DNA of 64,000 nucleotides from Mytilus edulis. Taxonomy: Eukaryota > Mollusca > Bivalvia > Mytilida > Mytilidae. The DNA is taken from positions 88,628,749 through 88,692,748 of the forward strand of contig NC_092344.1 of the NCBI RefSeq assembly GCF_963676685.1, in the 5' to 3' direction. The notes below the pieces were generated by a model. That model saw only the letters and a program-made list of their open reading frames with translations, made no database searches and was not told where the DNA came from. Made by a program: the position numbers and the translations under genes. Positions 23,901 to 33,897 of the stretch are shown in pieces. Position 1 is the first letter of the stretch; each line of letters begins with the position of its first letter.

Positions 23901-26900
23901 GCTGACTATGCGGTATAGTTTTTTTCATTGTTGAAGGCCGTTCAGTGACCTATAGTTGTTAATTGCAATGCTATTTGAGTTGTCCAATTGGCAATTATAC
24001 CACATCCTCTTGTTTTAATATTAATATTGATATCAGTACTGTTTAATTTTGTCACTGTGTGATAACTTCTGGGAAAATTAGCAATATTGTTTCAAAATGT
24101 GATATATCATGAAAATTTCTTACATCAAGTACTTACCAACTGCGCATTCAAATCCACATACGGCGAAGAAAACTGTTTTCAAATCAAAAGAAATACAAAA
24201 TAATGAGTTTTATTAGCGTTATACTTCACAACATTTTCTTACAAAATTGTAGTATCAACTAACGACCGTATGTATAAATCTCTATCAGTTAAACGTTCTT
24301 TGTTTTAGATAATCTCGTTTTAAGAGTAAATGGAGACTTTCCCATGATGTTATTATTTGTCAAAGATCTTGAAGTGTTAAAGGCAAGCATTATAAAAAAA
24401 CAAAAAACATGTGTTTATGAATATTTTTTTATATAACTTAACTATGATACCTAGAAGACCCTACACAAATTTTCAGTTTTATGTGGAAAAACCCAAGTAA
24501 GAAAGGGCCACCTCAAATGAACAAAAATAGAACAATACAAATATTATATGCATGCAGGTTCTCGGACATCACCTCGCGTACTAAAATCACCTCAGAAATG
24601 CACCAAATATGGTCCTCTTCTAATTTTGAGTTTTTACTGCTATCAAAAATAAAATTTGGAACTTATTTTATCGGAATAATTTGGCAATCCTTCCAATCTC
24701 CCGCTTTTTTTTTTTACGTAAAACTATCTATCGTTGGAGCACACATTTGGTACAGGTTGGCTGTCACTGTGTACAACAGTTCAACATAGTTGAACGGGCC
24801 AATGGGGAAAACCAGAAAACTCTTTATGTCAGAAAACACTGTCAAACATCCAAAAATACTATCCACACTGATCTTTGTCCACACTTGTATTGCATGAAAT
24901 ATTTTTCTTGTGGGCGATGCAAACAACAATCGATCAATCAATCTATCATGTGCTATTATTCGTTGTTATTGATGTAGTACACACTTATTGTAACAGATTA
25001 GAAAAATGGAGACAAATTCAAACGCAGCCTTGTTACTTTGTTGTTATGGACCAAGGTACATGGCATTACTCAGTAAAAATCCGTATAAATTCAATTTGAC
25101 TGATTTTTTAAATTTATACTTTTATGATATTTTTCCTTTTAATAATATAATAATTCGTTCAATATATCAAAGCCCAAGGAACAGACTTTGTATAAATTAA
25201 TTATTTAATACAAACACAAACATTTTCTTGCAATTATCTATTTATTGTAATGCATTACACTTAATTACCATTACATTTTCAATTACCCCATCCCTGGTAG
25301 GAATTGTATAAAAAACGGAATATCGAGATCTCGTCTTAGTGTATACAATGTTATTATCTATTCAGTCTTGCAAAAGAGGGACGAAAGATACCAAAGGGAC
25401 AGTCAAACTCATAAATCTAAAACAAACTGACAACGCCATGGCTAAAAATAAATAAGACAAACAGAAAAACAATAGTACACACGACACAACATAGAAAACT
25501 AAAGAATAAACAACACGAACCCCACCAAAAACTAGGGGTGATCTCAGGTGCTCCGGAAGGGTAAGCAGATCCTGCTCCACATGTGGCACCCGTCGTGTTG
25601 CTTAAGTGATTACAAATCCGGTAAATAGTCTTATTCGGTAGGTCATATTCATGAAAGGGAAGGGGATTGTAGTTACGACGTAAGGAACATATCCGATATC
25701 ATTTGTGAAACGGTTATTCCATAACGGTCAACCAACTCGTGATGGCGTCCGTAAAATTTACGAAGGGATGATTTCAACTTCACCATTTGGAACTCTTGGT
25801 TTAATAGCTTCCTTGTGAGCAGCAAACCTCTATCAAGAAAATCATGATAGGAAATGCAAGCACGGGAATATCGTATCAATTGGGAGATATATACCCCGTA
25901 TGCAGGTGCTGCTGGAATGTTGCTACTTAGAAATGGAAAGTTCACAATTGGAAAGCTGAAATCATCTCTTTTGTCGTAAAGTTTTGTTTTCAACCGACCC
26001 TCATTGTCAATTTCTAGATGTAAGTCAAGATATGAAGCCGACTTAACTGTATCTGTAGTATCCTTTATCTCTAGTTCGATTGGATAGATGCGTTCCACAT
26101 AGTCACCAAATTTTGAATTGTTTAGTGAAAGAACATCATCTATATAGCGGAAAGTAGAGTTAAAGGATATTGCTAACTTCTTATCTTTCTTCCTAAGAAG
26201 TTCCTGCATGAAGTCAGCCTCATAATAATAAAGAAACAAGTCGGCGAGTAGAGGGGCACAGTTTGTTCCCATTGGAATGCCGACAGTCTGTTGAAAAACA
26301 CGTCCTCCGAACGTAACAAATATGTTGTCAATCAAGAAATCAAGCATCTTGATAATATCAGTTTCAGAGAATTTTTTGTTTGAATCAGAGTGATTCTTTA
26401 CAAAGTAGGATTTATCCCTCCCTAAGACAAGATACTTGTATCTACGTTGGCCATTCTTTTTTATGAAGCAAAGTAATATCAACTCTTTCAATTTGTCTTT
26501 TAGTTTGGAATGTGGAATACTTGTGTACAGGGTAGAAAAGTCAAATGTTTTAATACTGTTACAAGATGAAAGAGAGTTAGATTGTATGTACTCTAAAAGA
26601 TCTTTTGAATTTTTAAGTATCCACATCTGATTCACGCCACCTCTAGAATAGGCAGTTTCACAATAACTTTGAAACCCGTCTTTGATTGCTGATAAAATAG
26701 ATGTTAATAATTTAGAAAGAGGTTTCGTGGAGCACTTGGAAGACCCAGCAATATACCGTTGTTTGTAAGGACACTTATGTAGTTTAGGTATCCAATACAG
26801 TGATGGAAGATCCAGTTCTTCATCTTTGGTTGAAATTCCAAAGGAACATAGAACAGACCTATGATTATCCAGGATTTCCTCTTTGGTAAGTGTCGTGAGG

Positions 26901-29900
26901 GTATATGTTGAGTTACCAAGTGAATTGTCAATACCTAATTCGTTTATCAAGCAGTTGATGTAGTGACTTTTACACACAAAAACGATGTTATTTGGGGCTT
27001 TATCTGCAGGGACAACAACATATTTGTCATGGAGGTCGGATAGGTGTTTTGCAACATTTGGGTCTTTAAAGATTGACGTAGCATGGGCATTGATGGACTC
27101 ATTCAGTTTCTTAATTCTGATTTGTATCAACGACCTCACTGCCTTAATCCATTCGGAAAGAGTGTCTACGTCTTCCTTCTCGCGCTTAGCCCATTGCCTG
27201 GCATAATCCTCGACTGAATCCATCAAAATTTTAAAGTTGTATTTCCAATTGATGGATTTAGGCTACTAAGCCCGAGAAATCACAGTAAAATGATGTCGGG
27301 CTTATCATCTGCACTACTTAAAAAACACCATAATTCCTAATTAAACTGTCAGTCCAATTAAAATTTGTTAGATGACAGGAAGCACATGTTATTTTATCCT
27401 GATCCACGAGTGGTAATTGTTGCATGAATGGATTAATAGTAAATACACAGCACTGCCTCCCCATTTTTTGAGAGGTTTTATATAAAAATGACCCTCCTTT
27501 TTATAACATACTATATAAAAATGCATTTGCGTTTGATAACTATATATTGATTTGGGGTGTGTATGATCTTCATTTCATATATGAATATGCTATTCAGAAT
27601 CTTAAATTATAAATAGTCAATGTTATAAGAATCATATTCAAAACAGTGTAGCTGTGGCCATTGATTGACAACCTTAAATTATCCCATTGACTGGGGCAGA
27701 TTATGTGAACGTTTGTTTGTAACGACCACTGCTCACTACTTACTTATTATAGAATTTAAGCTGTGGGTCACCAAAGGTTCTTAACGCCTTTAATATTAAA
27801 GTAATTCGAAAAATTATTCAGAAATAACTTTATGTTTTGATTTATATTATTGATACAAATCAAAACATCGTGTTATTCCTGATTAGTTTTTCTAATTACT
27901 TTATTTAGGTGTTGAGAACCTTTTGTGACCCCACAGTTCAAGTGTCTTTAACAAGTACATAGTGAGCAGCTGTCGTTACGGACAAACGTTCACGAAATCT
28001 GCCCCAGGCAATGGGATAAATTAAGGTCGTCAATCAATGACCACAGCTACACTGTTTTGAGTATGATTCTATACTAAATTTGAATTAATATATGAATTAA
28101 TATGAAAGTTCACCTTCAAAATAAGTTACATATGCCTCCCCCCTTCTTTCATGGAAAAAAAATGGTTGATTATTTAGGGAATCACTGATGATTAGAGTGG
28201 CCCCCTATTAGGTCAGTCAGCCCCCCCCCCCCCCCCTTTACAAAAAGTTCTTGATCTGCTCCTGACTATAGGTGCTGAACGTTATGTTACATGCATATTA
28301 AAATTGGTACATTTTCTAGGCCAGAATGGCACATCCCTACCATAAAAATATTGAGGTATCATTTGTATCAATGGGATCTATCCCCTAGATGAAAAAAGAC
28401 CCAATTGTTCTTCTTATATTTTTTTTTTTTGCCTCTTAACATCTTTTGACAATCTATCAATACATGAAATACGAGGGTGTGGTTGAACTCTCATAGTATT
28501 TTAGTAACAACAAATTAATGTATATGTAATGAACTTAATTAAGCTGTTGAAATTTACCGAAAACCATATTAAAGATTCAAAGCTTTTTAAATATAACAGA
28601 TAAAACTATGAAAAATAATACATTATTCAAAACTCGTGCTTTTTCTTTTTAATATCTGATGAGGTAATGTGTAGATGTAAAACTAAATCAGAATATTTAC
28701 TTTTTACTTTTGTAATTTCTTAACTTGAGGGTTAATCAAAAATTTACACACTCAGTTTTTGTTTTAAACATCTGTTTTATGTAATATCATTTGTCCCCTA
28801 ATCAGTAGTGGATGACATATTTATATCTCTACTTTTATAATTGAGAGAAGATATGAAATTTTCACTCTGAAGGGCTTTGTTGGAAGACTGTATTAAGTTC
28901 ATGCGAACTTATTCGTCCTTTACATTCTTAAAGGTTATCAATTGTATCATTATCGGATCTAACATTAATTTTATTTTTATTAATTCTTTTAATACATTAC
29001 TAACATGGCGTCCTGAATGTCATTTTTGTCATTGAACTATATATGACCCTGCGCTCGATCCGTCGTTGTATTATCACCTATGGGCGGGCATCCTGTTGGT
29101 ACTGAAGTTTTGGCATTTCACAAGGTAATTTTATTTTCAGACTGATGATAACTAAATCTCCATGCATTGTAGGTGTCCTGATACTGATTGTGTCATTTTT
29201 GTCATGGATGATCATGGAAAACATGATTAATTTATTAGATGGATTGAACTTCGAACTATATCTTAGTAATTTGCGAGTACTCTAGCTTAGATTGGTTCTG
29301 TGTGTCTTTCGTTTTTATGTTATTTTAATTGTTTTGTGCTAAGTACCTTTCCTATGAATTATGAGTCAAGCCCTTCCCAACCGAATGTATATAGCTACTT
29401 TGTTCTTGTGTTGTTACACCACAGTCCAAGGTTCTAGTATATCCCAGTATAATGTAACTTTCCCCGAGCCACTATCCTGAAATGGCTGTGTTTTGTTGAT
29501 ATCTGTTTTTCGTTTATTATTGAAGTATAAAATTGTTTCACATTTCGTCCTGTGCCCTTTGTTGGCTTTGTGTACGTTTCGTGTTTTGCTCATAGTATAA
29601 GATCGTATGATGACTTGTGATTGCTTATATCTTTTTCCTTTTGTCTTTAATAATGGATAGTTTGGTGTCTTGTATGTAAAGCAGGACGGATGATGCGCAC
29701 TTGGCGCATCTGTTTTAACTTTATTGTTTATTGTATTTGAAGGGGCATATGTTTCTAATCTTACACAATGTAGGAAGAAATAATATGTGTTTTTTACTGC
29801 AACTAGTTGCGTTTATTTCCTAACTATAGTAACAGCTATATTTTGTATAATGTCGATTTCATCATGGAACACTTTTTCCACAATCAGGGGTCCATTACTG

Positions 29901-31305
29901 AGGGATGAAAATAAGTTTGACATTTGTGTTACGATTTAAAAAGCTATCAATGTATTAATTTCAGTTGCAGTATAAAAACAATATTAGGCAATGTCATAAA
30001 AATATAAACTTTTGTTGTACTCGGCGCAAAACTGTGGAAGGGCTCGGTAGAACCTCGCCCTTCCCCAATGTCTCAGCCTCATACAAAAAAGTTTATATTT
30101 TCCTGGTATTGACATAATATTGTATATATACGATAGGCATTCACAATAAAAGAATAACTCTCACTTAGATTGTATGGATATATCAAATTATATTTAATAA
30201 CTTTTCGAAATTGATTTTGTATGTTAAATCAGACCAGGGGAATAGATATTTAACTTTAAACATGTATCTGCGTTAGAACCAAGTAGTCGTTATCTGTTCC
30301 AATGGAAGTTTCCTTATTAACACTTTGTAACCCGGACCATATGTTTATCTCAATAACAAATATGGATATGCGACAGGAAATGGAAACTTAGAAGTTCGAC
30401 AGTTCTAGGATGAGTTTTAGGACACAAGCAAGGCATGATGTCAATTATAAGGTCCATACAATCTGCATCTGTTCCCCATCCCATACATATCATTTATTTA
30501 AGAACTGAATGCTTCTTTTTGTAAATTTATTGGGGTGTAAAAGCGTTGACCGAAGTACATTTTGTATGAAGCGCGGAAGCGCTTCATTCTAAAAATGTGC
30601 ACACGGTCAACGCTTTTACAACCATATAAAGTTACAAAAAGAAGCATTCAATACTTATAATAACATTTTTTTAGCTAGGATCATGAAAACTCGATTTTTA
30701 TCAAGTTTTTATTTAATTCACCTGTGCACTTTATTGTGGGACCTCGTGTCATCATGAATGATACATTTTATTGTGTAATGCAATTGCTTAAGGAATAACA
30801 CGTGATGTGCAGTTAGCCAATAAGAATAACGTATTATTATGAAACTTACATCTAATGTAATTATTAGGTCTATAAAATGCGCATGTTTTTCCACCCTATA
30901 CCTATCATTTATTTTCAATTTTTTAACCATTTTCGAATGGGTAAACAATCGGAGAGCTTTTTTTAAATACTAGAATAAAAAAATGAGATTTGCGATGATT
31001 ATGTGGTATGATTGCCAAAGAAAGAACTATTCACGAAAGACCACACTAAATGTATCGCTCAGCTTTCAGTAATACGCTCGAAAACCCATATCGTATAACT
31101 CAAACGAGAAAATCAAACAGTACGTTGTTTAGTTCGTATATAATTAAATTAAAAAAAACAGACATTATTATGAGAAGACGATCTTAGTGAAGAAAAACAT
31201 TACTCGTTTTCAGTGCCATCGAAATAGTCTTCATTATCACATTTAAATCCTATAACATTCGTTATACATATTCGCCTTACCAAATAAAGCTAGCTGGAAG
31301 TCCAT
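17394..31305 (-). CDS. Secreted Ly6/uPAR plus double ShK-like domain protein, seven-exon gene model
   Basis: Exons (transcription order): 31281-31305, 24137-24172, 23176-23283, 20364-20440, 19814-19882, 19490-19613, 17394-17986. Every internal junction has AG/GT borders and the phases join without a stop, giving about 343 residues. Order: hydrophobic signal peptide, a Cys-rich segment (CFSRDGTVDIGRH...FCYC), a complete ten-cysteine Ly6/uPAR fold ending CCDTDMCN, a T/P linker, two six-cysteine ShK-like domains, and a tail of ETPPPNR-type heptads. No membrane anchor at the C-terminus, so it is probably secreted. A TATA-like box sits about 42 bp upstream of the ATG. Intron 1 is about 7.1 kb and holds a Penelope-like insertion. 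Exons 1-3 belong to the tandemly repeated unit. The function is not known; ShK-like describes the fold and implies no toxicity. Confidence 0.8.
18147..18584. mobile_element. MITE with 18 bp perfect inverted ends and TGAA duplicates
   Basis: Starts GGTGGCACGGTAGTATTT and ends with its exact reverse complement. TGAA precedes the left end (18143-18146) and follows the right end (18585-18588), consistent with a 4-bp target duplication. No coding capacity. Superfamily unresolved. Confidence 0.8.
18718..18825 (+). repeat. Local ~107 bp direct duplication, copy 1 (copy 2 at 19336-19442)
   Basis: 'gtgctaatacctatat.agg' through 'cctcacatataagtata' is repeated at 19336-19442 with a handful of substitutions. 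Copy 2 directly abuts the foldback repeat ending near 19330. Confidence 0.85.
18980..19330 (+). repeat. Foldback repeat family copy in intron 6
   Basis: 'actgcaactagttgtgttta' to 'cctaataatgtatat' matches 29790-30130, 38935-39280 and 47395-47735 in the tandem units. Near its right end 'ataaacttttttgta' and 'tacaaaaaagtttat' can pair into a hairpin. This copy is more diverged than those in the units. Confidence 0.8.
19490..19613 (-). CDS. Exon 6: C-terminal part of the Ly6/uPAR domain
   Basis: Acceptor ...aattttag before 19613, donor at 19489 (gtaatt). 124 bp: 41 codons plus one base of a Gly codon completed by exon 7. Encodes VCEGRQNAPIK... to VQCCDTDMCNVDPNN; the CC-x2-D-x-CN ending is the hallmark of Ly6/uPAR folds. 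Confidence 0.87.
19814..19882 (-). CDS. Exon 5: middle of the Ly6/uPAR domain
   Basis: Acceptor ...tattccag before 19882, donor gtaagt at 19813. 69 bp, phase 0 at both ends; encodes HCGIHEFSMNGG then KTYHAGCISTD. Supplies the fifth and sixth cysteines of the fold, with the typical Y-x2-GC. Confidence 0.85.
20364..20440 (-). CDS. Exon 4: N-terminal part of the Ly6/uPAR domain
   Basis: Acceptor ...tacatttcag before 20440, donor gtgata at 20363. 77 bp: two bases completing a Gly codon plus 25 codons (LTCRVCYYAQDVTKC to TTQCPQDE). The LxCxxC start is the usual entry to a Ly6 domain. First exon outside the duplicated unit. Confidence 0.85.
21035..21698 (-). repeat. Two inverted copies of the ~360 bp monomer
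   Basis: The reverse complement matches the array at 16241-17331 ('agacgcgcgtttcgtc', 'gaagttgaagagcattgag', 'cagtggcatcgacccagtgg'). Starts at 21035 and 21401, period 366 bp; the second monomer is truncated near 21698. With the left array this brackets exons 4-7 in opposite orientations. Confidence 0.9.
22505..22612 (+). repeat. Copy of the 'ttgaaggccgt' dispersed repeat
   Basis: 'aaaggccgtacggtgaccta', then 'ctaacttctatgtcatttgg', then 'agttgtctcattggtagtc' and 'cttcttatttttatc'. This is the best-preserved full-order copy in the window. Likely SINE-derived; no tRNA-like head seen. Confidence 0.7.
23176..23283 (-). CDS. Exon 3 (unit A): Cys-rich segment
   Basis: Acceptor ...gaaaaatag before 23283, donor gtaagt at 23175. 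108 bp, entering and leaving in phase 1, so it can be skipped or repeated without breaking frame. Encodes CFSRDGTVDIGRHLC... to FCYCVWENK, with four or five cysteines; the CxC near its end recalls Quiver/Sleepless-type Ly6 relatives, but this is a weak similarity. An identical exon is in unit B at 33790-33897; unit C has lost it. Confidence 0.7.
23662..23880. repeat. Copy of the ~200 bp repeat in unit A
   Basis: 'aaattgagaaaggaaatggg' to 'aatggacgtcatactaaac'; matches 34277-34500 almost exactly and 2440-2640 loosely. Confidence 0.8.
23925..24018 (+). repeat. 'ttgaaggccgt' repeat in unit A
   Basis: 'cattgttgaaggccgttcag' to 'accacatcctcttg'; the same insertion is at 34540-34638 (B) and 43270-43378 (C). 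Confidence 0.8.
24137..24172 (-). CDS. Exon 2 (unit A): signal-peptide core, 36 bp microexon
   Basis: Acceptor ...tttgaaaacag before 24172, donor gtaagt at 24136. Two bases complete a Val codon from exon 1, then FFAVCGFECAV and one base of a Gly codon. Together with exon 1 this gives a hydrophobic leader with a short Cys-containing end. Present in all three units. Confidence 0.75.
25373..27264 (-). mobile_element. Penelope-like retroelement insertion in intron 1 (unit A only)
   Basis: Unit B has the empty site at 36310-36311 (...tcagtcttgc|aactaagcccg...), while unit A reads ...cttgcaa then 1.89 kb then ...ggct|actaagcccg. The boundaries are therefore fixed to within a base or two, with at most a 1-bp duplication. 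It contains the reverse transcriptase frame 25673-27223 and about 300 bp of 3' sequence also found at 13854-14271. Only about 41 bp precede the ATG, so it is probably 5'-truncated. Confidence 0.9.
25673..27223 (-). CDS. Penelope-like reverse transcriptase
   Basis: 516-residue frame from ATG 27221-27223 to TAA 25673-25675. Blocks seen: HDKYVVVPADKAPNNIVFV, then LYWIPKLHK (the Penelope Y-x-x-PK-x-HK signature), KTFDFSTLYTSIPH, GIPMGTNCAPLLADLF, and the catalytic YIDD within FRYIDDVLSLNN. No GIY-YIG endonuclease is present on either side in this copy, so either it belonged to the missing 5' part or this lineage lacks it. The frame is intact with no stops, unlike the LINE, which suggests recent insertion. 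It would copy RNA into DNA at the target. Penelope-type is supported by motif order; the subfamily is not determined. Confidence 0.88.
   Translation of the reverse strand: MDSVEDYARQWAKREKEDVDTLSEWIKAVRSLIQIRIKKLNESINAHATSIFKDPNVAKHLSDLHDKYVVVPADKAPNNIVFVCKSHYINCLINELGIDNSLGNSTYTLTTLTKEEILDNHRSVLCSFGISTKDEELDLPSLYWIPKLHKCPYKQRYIAGSSKCSTKPLSKLLTSILSAIKDGFQSYCETAYSRGGVNQMWILKNSKDLLEYIQSNSLSSCNSIKTFDFSTLYTSIPHSKLKDKLKELILLCFIKKNGQRRYKYLVLGRDKSYFVKNHSDSNKKFSETDIIKMLDFLIDNIFVTFGGRVFQQTVGIPMGTNCAPLLADLFLYYYEADFMQELLRKKDKKLAISFNSTFRYIDDVLSLNNSKFGDYVERIYPIELEIKDTTDTVKSASYLDLHLEIDNEGRLKTKLYDKRDDFSFPIVNFPFLSSNIPAAPAYGVYISQLIRYSRACISYHDFLDRGLLLTRKLLNQEFQMVKLKSSLRKFYGRHHELVDRYGITVSQMISDMFLTS
27629..28069. 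mobile_element. ~440 bp foldback MITE, unit A copy
   Basis: Long palindrome: 'caaaacagtgtagctgtggc' at the left faces 'ccacagctacactgttttg' at the right, and the arms pair almost to the centre. Same family as 36677-37118, 45078-45520, 49879-50178 and 60108-60549. Confidence 0.88.
29790..30130 (+). repeat. 'gcaactagttg' foldback repeat, unit A
   Basis: Same family as 18980-19330; contains 'ctcggcgcaaaactgtggaa' and the pairing segments 'ataaacttttgt'/'acaaaaaagtttat'. Confidence 0.8.
30506..30651. mobile_element. ~146 bp palindromic MITE, unit A
   Basis: 'ctgaatgcttctttttgtaa' and 'gtaaaagcgttgaccg' at the left are mirrored by 'cggtcaacgcttttac' and 'ttacaaaaagaagcattcaa' at the right. Equivalent copies at 39667-39815 and 48118-48265; the central loop differs between copies. 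Confidence 0.85.
31281..31305 (-). CDS. Exon 1 (unit A): start codon and signal-peptide beginning
   Basis: ATG at 31303-31305, then MDFQLALF and one base (g) before donor gtaagg at 31280. Joined to exon 2 it yields a Met-initiated hydrophobic leader. An identical exon is at 40446-40470 in unit B. The ATG context is tagataATGG. Confidence 0.75.
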
Positions 31306-31346
31306 TATCTACCTGTGTTGTGTAATATTACGCTGATAGTAAATCT

Positions 31347-31356
31347 CTTATGTATA
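31347..31356 (-). promoter_or_regulatory. TATA-like box upstream of exon 1 (unit A)
   Basis: Reads TATACATAAG on the minus strand, about 42 bp before the ATG. Unit B has TATATATAAG at the same position. The position suits a short 5' leader; transcription start is not shown. Confidence 0.4.
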
Positions 31357-31909
31357 GTCAAGCACGACTATAAGTCAAAACAATTCCACAGTTACAGTCA
31401 AAGAACCGGAATTTTTTTTATGAATCTGCTTTTACAAATAAGAAAGTGGCCAAAATCAGAATTCACAAAAGCACTCCAAGGACAGATGTTAGTTCAATAT
31501 CAATTCTTGAAAAAGAAACCAATTAGGTATAGTTATTTGAATGTAGTCCAGCTTCCTGTTAGAGTTTTATATTTATTTCCAATAGTAGTTGATTAATTAA
31601 ACCTGATTTATGTATTTTTTTTAATATAGTGGAGAAACTACAAAAACATCTTGGCATAAAATTGATACAATCCGATAAGAATACTTTTGTAGAATGGAAA
31701 CTGTATTTGCCAAATTCTTGTCTTGCTGAACGTTTCTCAGTGCTGGACAGAGTTTTGATCTTTTCATTTAATTCTCTAAGACAAAAGGAAACAAGATTGC
31801 ACACGCTGAAATCGGTGTACTTTACATATGATAATTGTAATGATGCTGAAAGCCTGTAATATTAAGGTTTGAATAAATGTATAACATTAACTTTACATTA
31901 TCAATGATC

Positions 31910-32190
31910 CTCGTAAATGAGATCAAGGTCAGAAAAACACAGCCAGACAGACATGTACACCTTATTATCATATCACGTATAGTAAGCTAATTGCTTATAG
32001 AATCTCAGAAACATCGTCAAATGAACAATACAAATGAGGTCAAGGTCAGATGAACCCTGTCAGACAACATGTACACCTTATAATCATTTCAAACATCAAA
32101 TATAGTTGACCTATTATAAAATACCTAGCAACAAAAACTTAAATAAACCATGCAACAGATGAACGAAATCTACAGTCAGACATGTACGGT
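31910..32190 (+). repeat. Two 'gaggtcaaggtcag' monomers, unit A
   Basis: Monomers of about 125-130 bp with 'gatcaaggtcagaaaaacac' and 'gaggtcaaggtcagatgaac', followed by 'gacatgtacacctta'. Same family at 41080-41350 and, longer, at 57115-57720. Confidence 0.8.
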
Positions 32191-32336
32191 TTAGGACCAG
32201 ACACAAGTTGTTTGTTTTTTCCTTTTTCCTTTTTGCGATATTCAAATTTGAAAAATATTATAAGTCCAAACTGAAACACACAAAAAAAAAATTCTTAATT
32301 TTTTTTTCCTCAAAATTTTAATTTTTTTCCCCTTAT

Positions 32337-32610
32337 TTTTTTTCCGATTCCTTATTCGGTTTCTATTTCCTTATTCGATTTTCATTTCTTTATTCGGTTT
32401 TCATTTCCTTATTCGGTTTCTATTTCCTTATTCGATTTTCATTTCCTTATTCGGTTTCGGTTTCCTTATTCGATTTCTATTTCCTATTTCGATTTTTAAT
32501 TCATTATTCGGTTTCTTTTTTCCTTATTCGATTTACATTTTCTTATTTCGGTTTCTGTTTCCTGATTCGTTTTCTATTTCGTTATTTAATTTTCATTTCC
32601 TTAATCAGTT
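32337..32610 (+). repeat. 19-bp-period array 'ccttattcggtttctattt', unit A
   Basis: About 14 imperfect copies of a 19-bp motif alternating between Cggtttctatttccttatt and Cgattttcatttccttatt. An equivalent array is at 41500-41750; an expanded inverted one at 50315-52650. Confidence 0.9.
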
Positions 32611-32629
32611 TTAAATGAGGTGTAATATA

Positions 32630-33210
32630 CTGCCAGGTTACTAAAGTTAGTCTTATGTCCTACTTACCGTCGTAAACTGTTTATTCATAAGGGATAGTCA
32701 ACCATTTCATATGAGGTTTTTTTTCTTTTTTACTAAGAACAAATGTTGTACAGTTATAATATTTCTGTGTGTAACATACTGCTAGGTTACTGAAGTTAGT
32801 CTCATGCCTATACTAACCTCCATAAACTGTTTATACATAAGCGATAGTCACCCATGTAAAATGAGTTTTCTTTTACTGAGAACAAGTGTTATACAGTTAT
32901 ATGTCTGTGTAGAACATACTGCATGCCAGGTTACTGAAGTCAGTCTTTTGTCTGTATTAACCTCTGTCACCTGTTTATACATAAGGGATAGTCAACCATG
33001 TAAAATGAGTTTTTTACTGAGAACGAGTGTTGTACAGTTACTGTTATATGTCTGTGTAGAACATACAACCAGGTTACTGAAGTTAGTCTTATGTCTGTTT
33101 TCACCTCCATTAACTGTTTATATATAAGAGATAGTAAACCGTTGTATAAGTGTTTTGTTCTACTTAGAAGTTTTGTGTGGTTATATATCAGCGTAGAACA
33201 TACTGTCAGG
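32630..33210 (+). repeat. ~140 bp tandem array, unit A
   Basis: Four to five monomers each with 'caggttactgaagttagtct', 'ctgtttatacataagggata' and 'actgagaacaagtgttgtac'. A short PLE-tail fragment ('gaaagaggggcgaaagatac') interrupts the end at about 33212-33290. Unit B has an extra monomer and a MITE. Confidence 0.88.
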
Positions 33211-33789
33211 TTACTGAAAGAGGGGCGAAAGATACCAGAAGGAGAGTCAAACTCATAGATCGAAAATAAACTGACAATGCTATGACCATAGTCTCAGGTC
33301 TATACTTACCTCTATAATCTCTTAATACATGCGAGAAAGTAAAACCGTGTTATATGAATATATATGTCTGTGGTCCCAAGGGTCTTATAATTAGTCCTCT
33401 ATGGTAGTGTGACAACTATAGTACCTGGTTGTGGTGGTTAGTTCTTATAAGATACTAACCTTTAAAATCGGAAAAGGATACTAATTTTTACGACAGAACA
33501 GACGGTTTCTACTTTGGCATCGTAAATTTGACTTTTTTTGTATGTTTTTAAGTAAAGAAAAATAACACTTATTGAATTAAGTGCGTAAACGCTTTTCTAG
33601 ATTTTCCTTCATTAGGAACGATCAAAGTTAACCCAAACATTTGAAAACCAGCGATGTATAAGTACGTAGAAACGTAAAGTGCTATGACCAATTAATTCCA
33701 ACATTATATGGATCTCTCACTTTTTACCTTGCAACTCTATTTTATTCAATCTTATTATTTTCCCACGCGAATATAATTGCAATACTTAC

Positions 33790-33897
33790 CTTTATTTTCC
33801 CAAACACAGTAACAAAACTTGTGTGTACTACTTAACAAATAAAGGGATATGCATAAATGGCGACCTATGTCTACAGTGCCATCACGGCTAAAGCAGC
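33790..33897 (-). CDS. Exon 3 duplicate (unit B)
   Basis: Identical by eye to 23176-23283 with intact acceptor (...aaaattag) and donor (gtaagt). Symmetric phase 1, so splicing to exon 4, or to exon 3 of unit A, keeps the frame. Confidence 0.6.

Larger units (their letters stand above)
22851..33463. repeat. Tandem unit A: 5' gene cassette joined to exons 4-7
   Basis: Begins 'aaaatcggaaaaggatact', as do unit B (33464) and unit C (43022). Contains exon 3, exon 2, exon 1 and the promoter of the minus-strand gene plus shared repeats. The period is 10,613 bp, of which about 1.9 kb is a Penelope-like insertion private to A. About 310 bp present in B (35363-35672) is missing here near 24746. Colinear with B and nearly identical by eye over long stretches. 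Confidence 0.93.

Noticed and set aside
25362..25589. 75-codon minus-strand frame in the Penelope-like 3' region
   Set aside because: It lies in the 3' untranslated part of the element, downstream of the RT stop, and is not kept in the copy at 13854-14271.
28222..28240. Poly-C run as a regulatory or quadruplex element (also 37269 and 45670)
   Set aside because: It is a simple homopolymer whose length varies between units; i-motif formation is possible, but nothing in the sequence supports a role.
31315..31859. Plus-strand open frames repeated at 40560-41029, with splice-like AG and a polyA-like signal
   Set aside because: They overlap the promoter and upstream region of the minus-strand exon 1. 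Differences between the two copies are amino-acid changing or frameshifting, so no coding constraint is seen.
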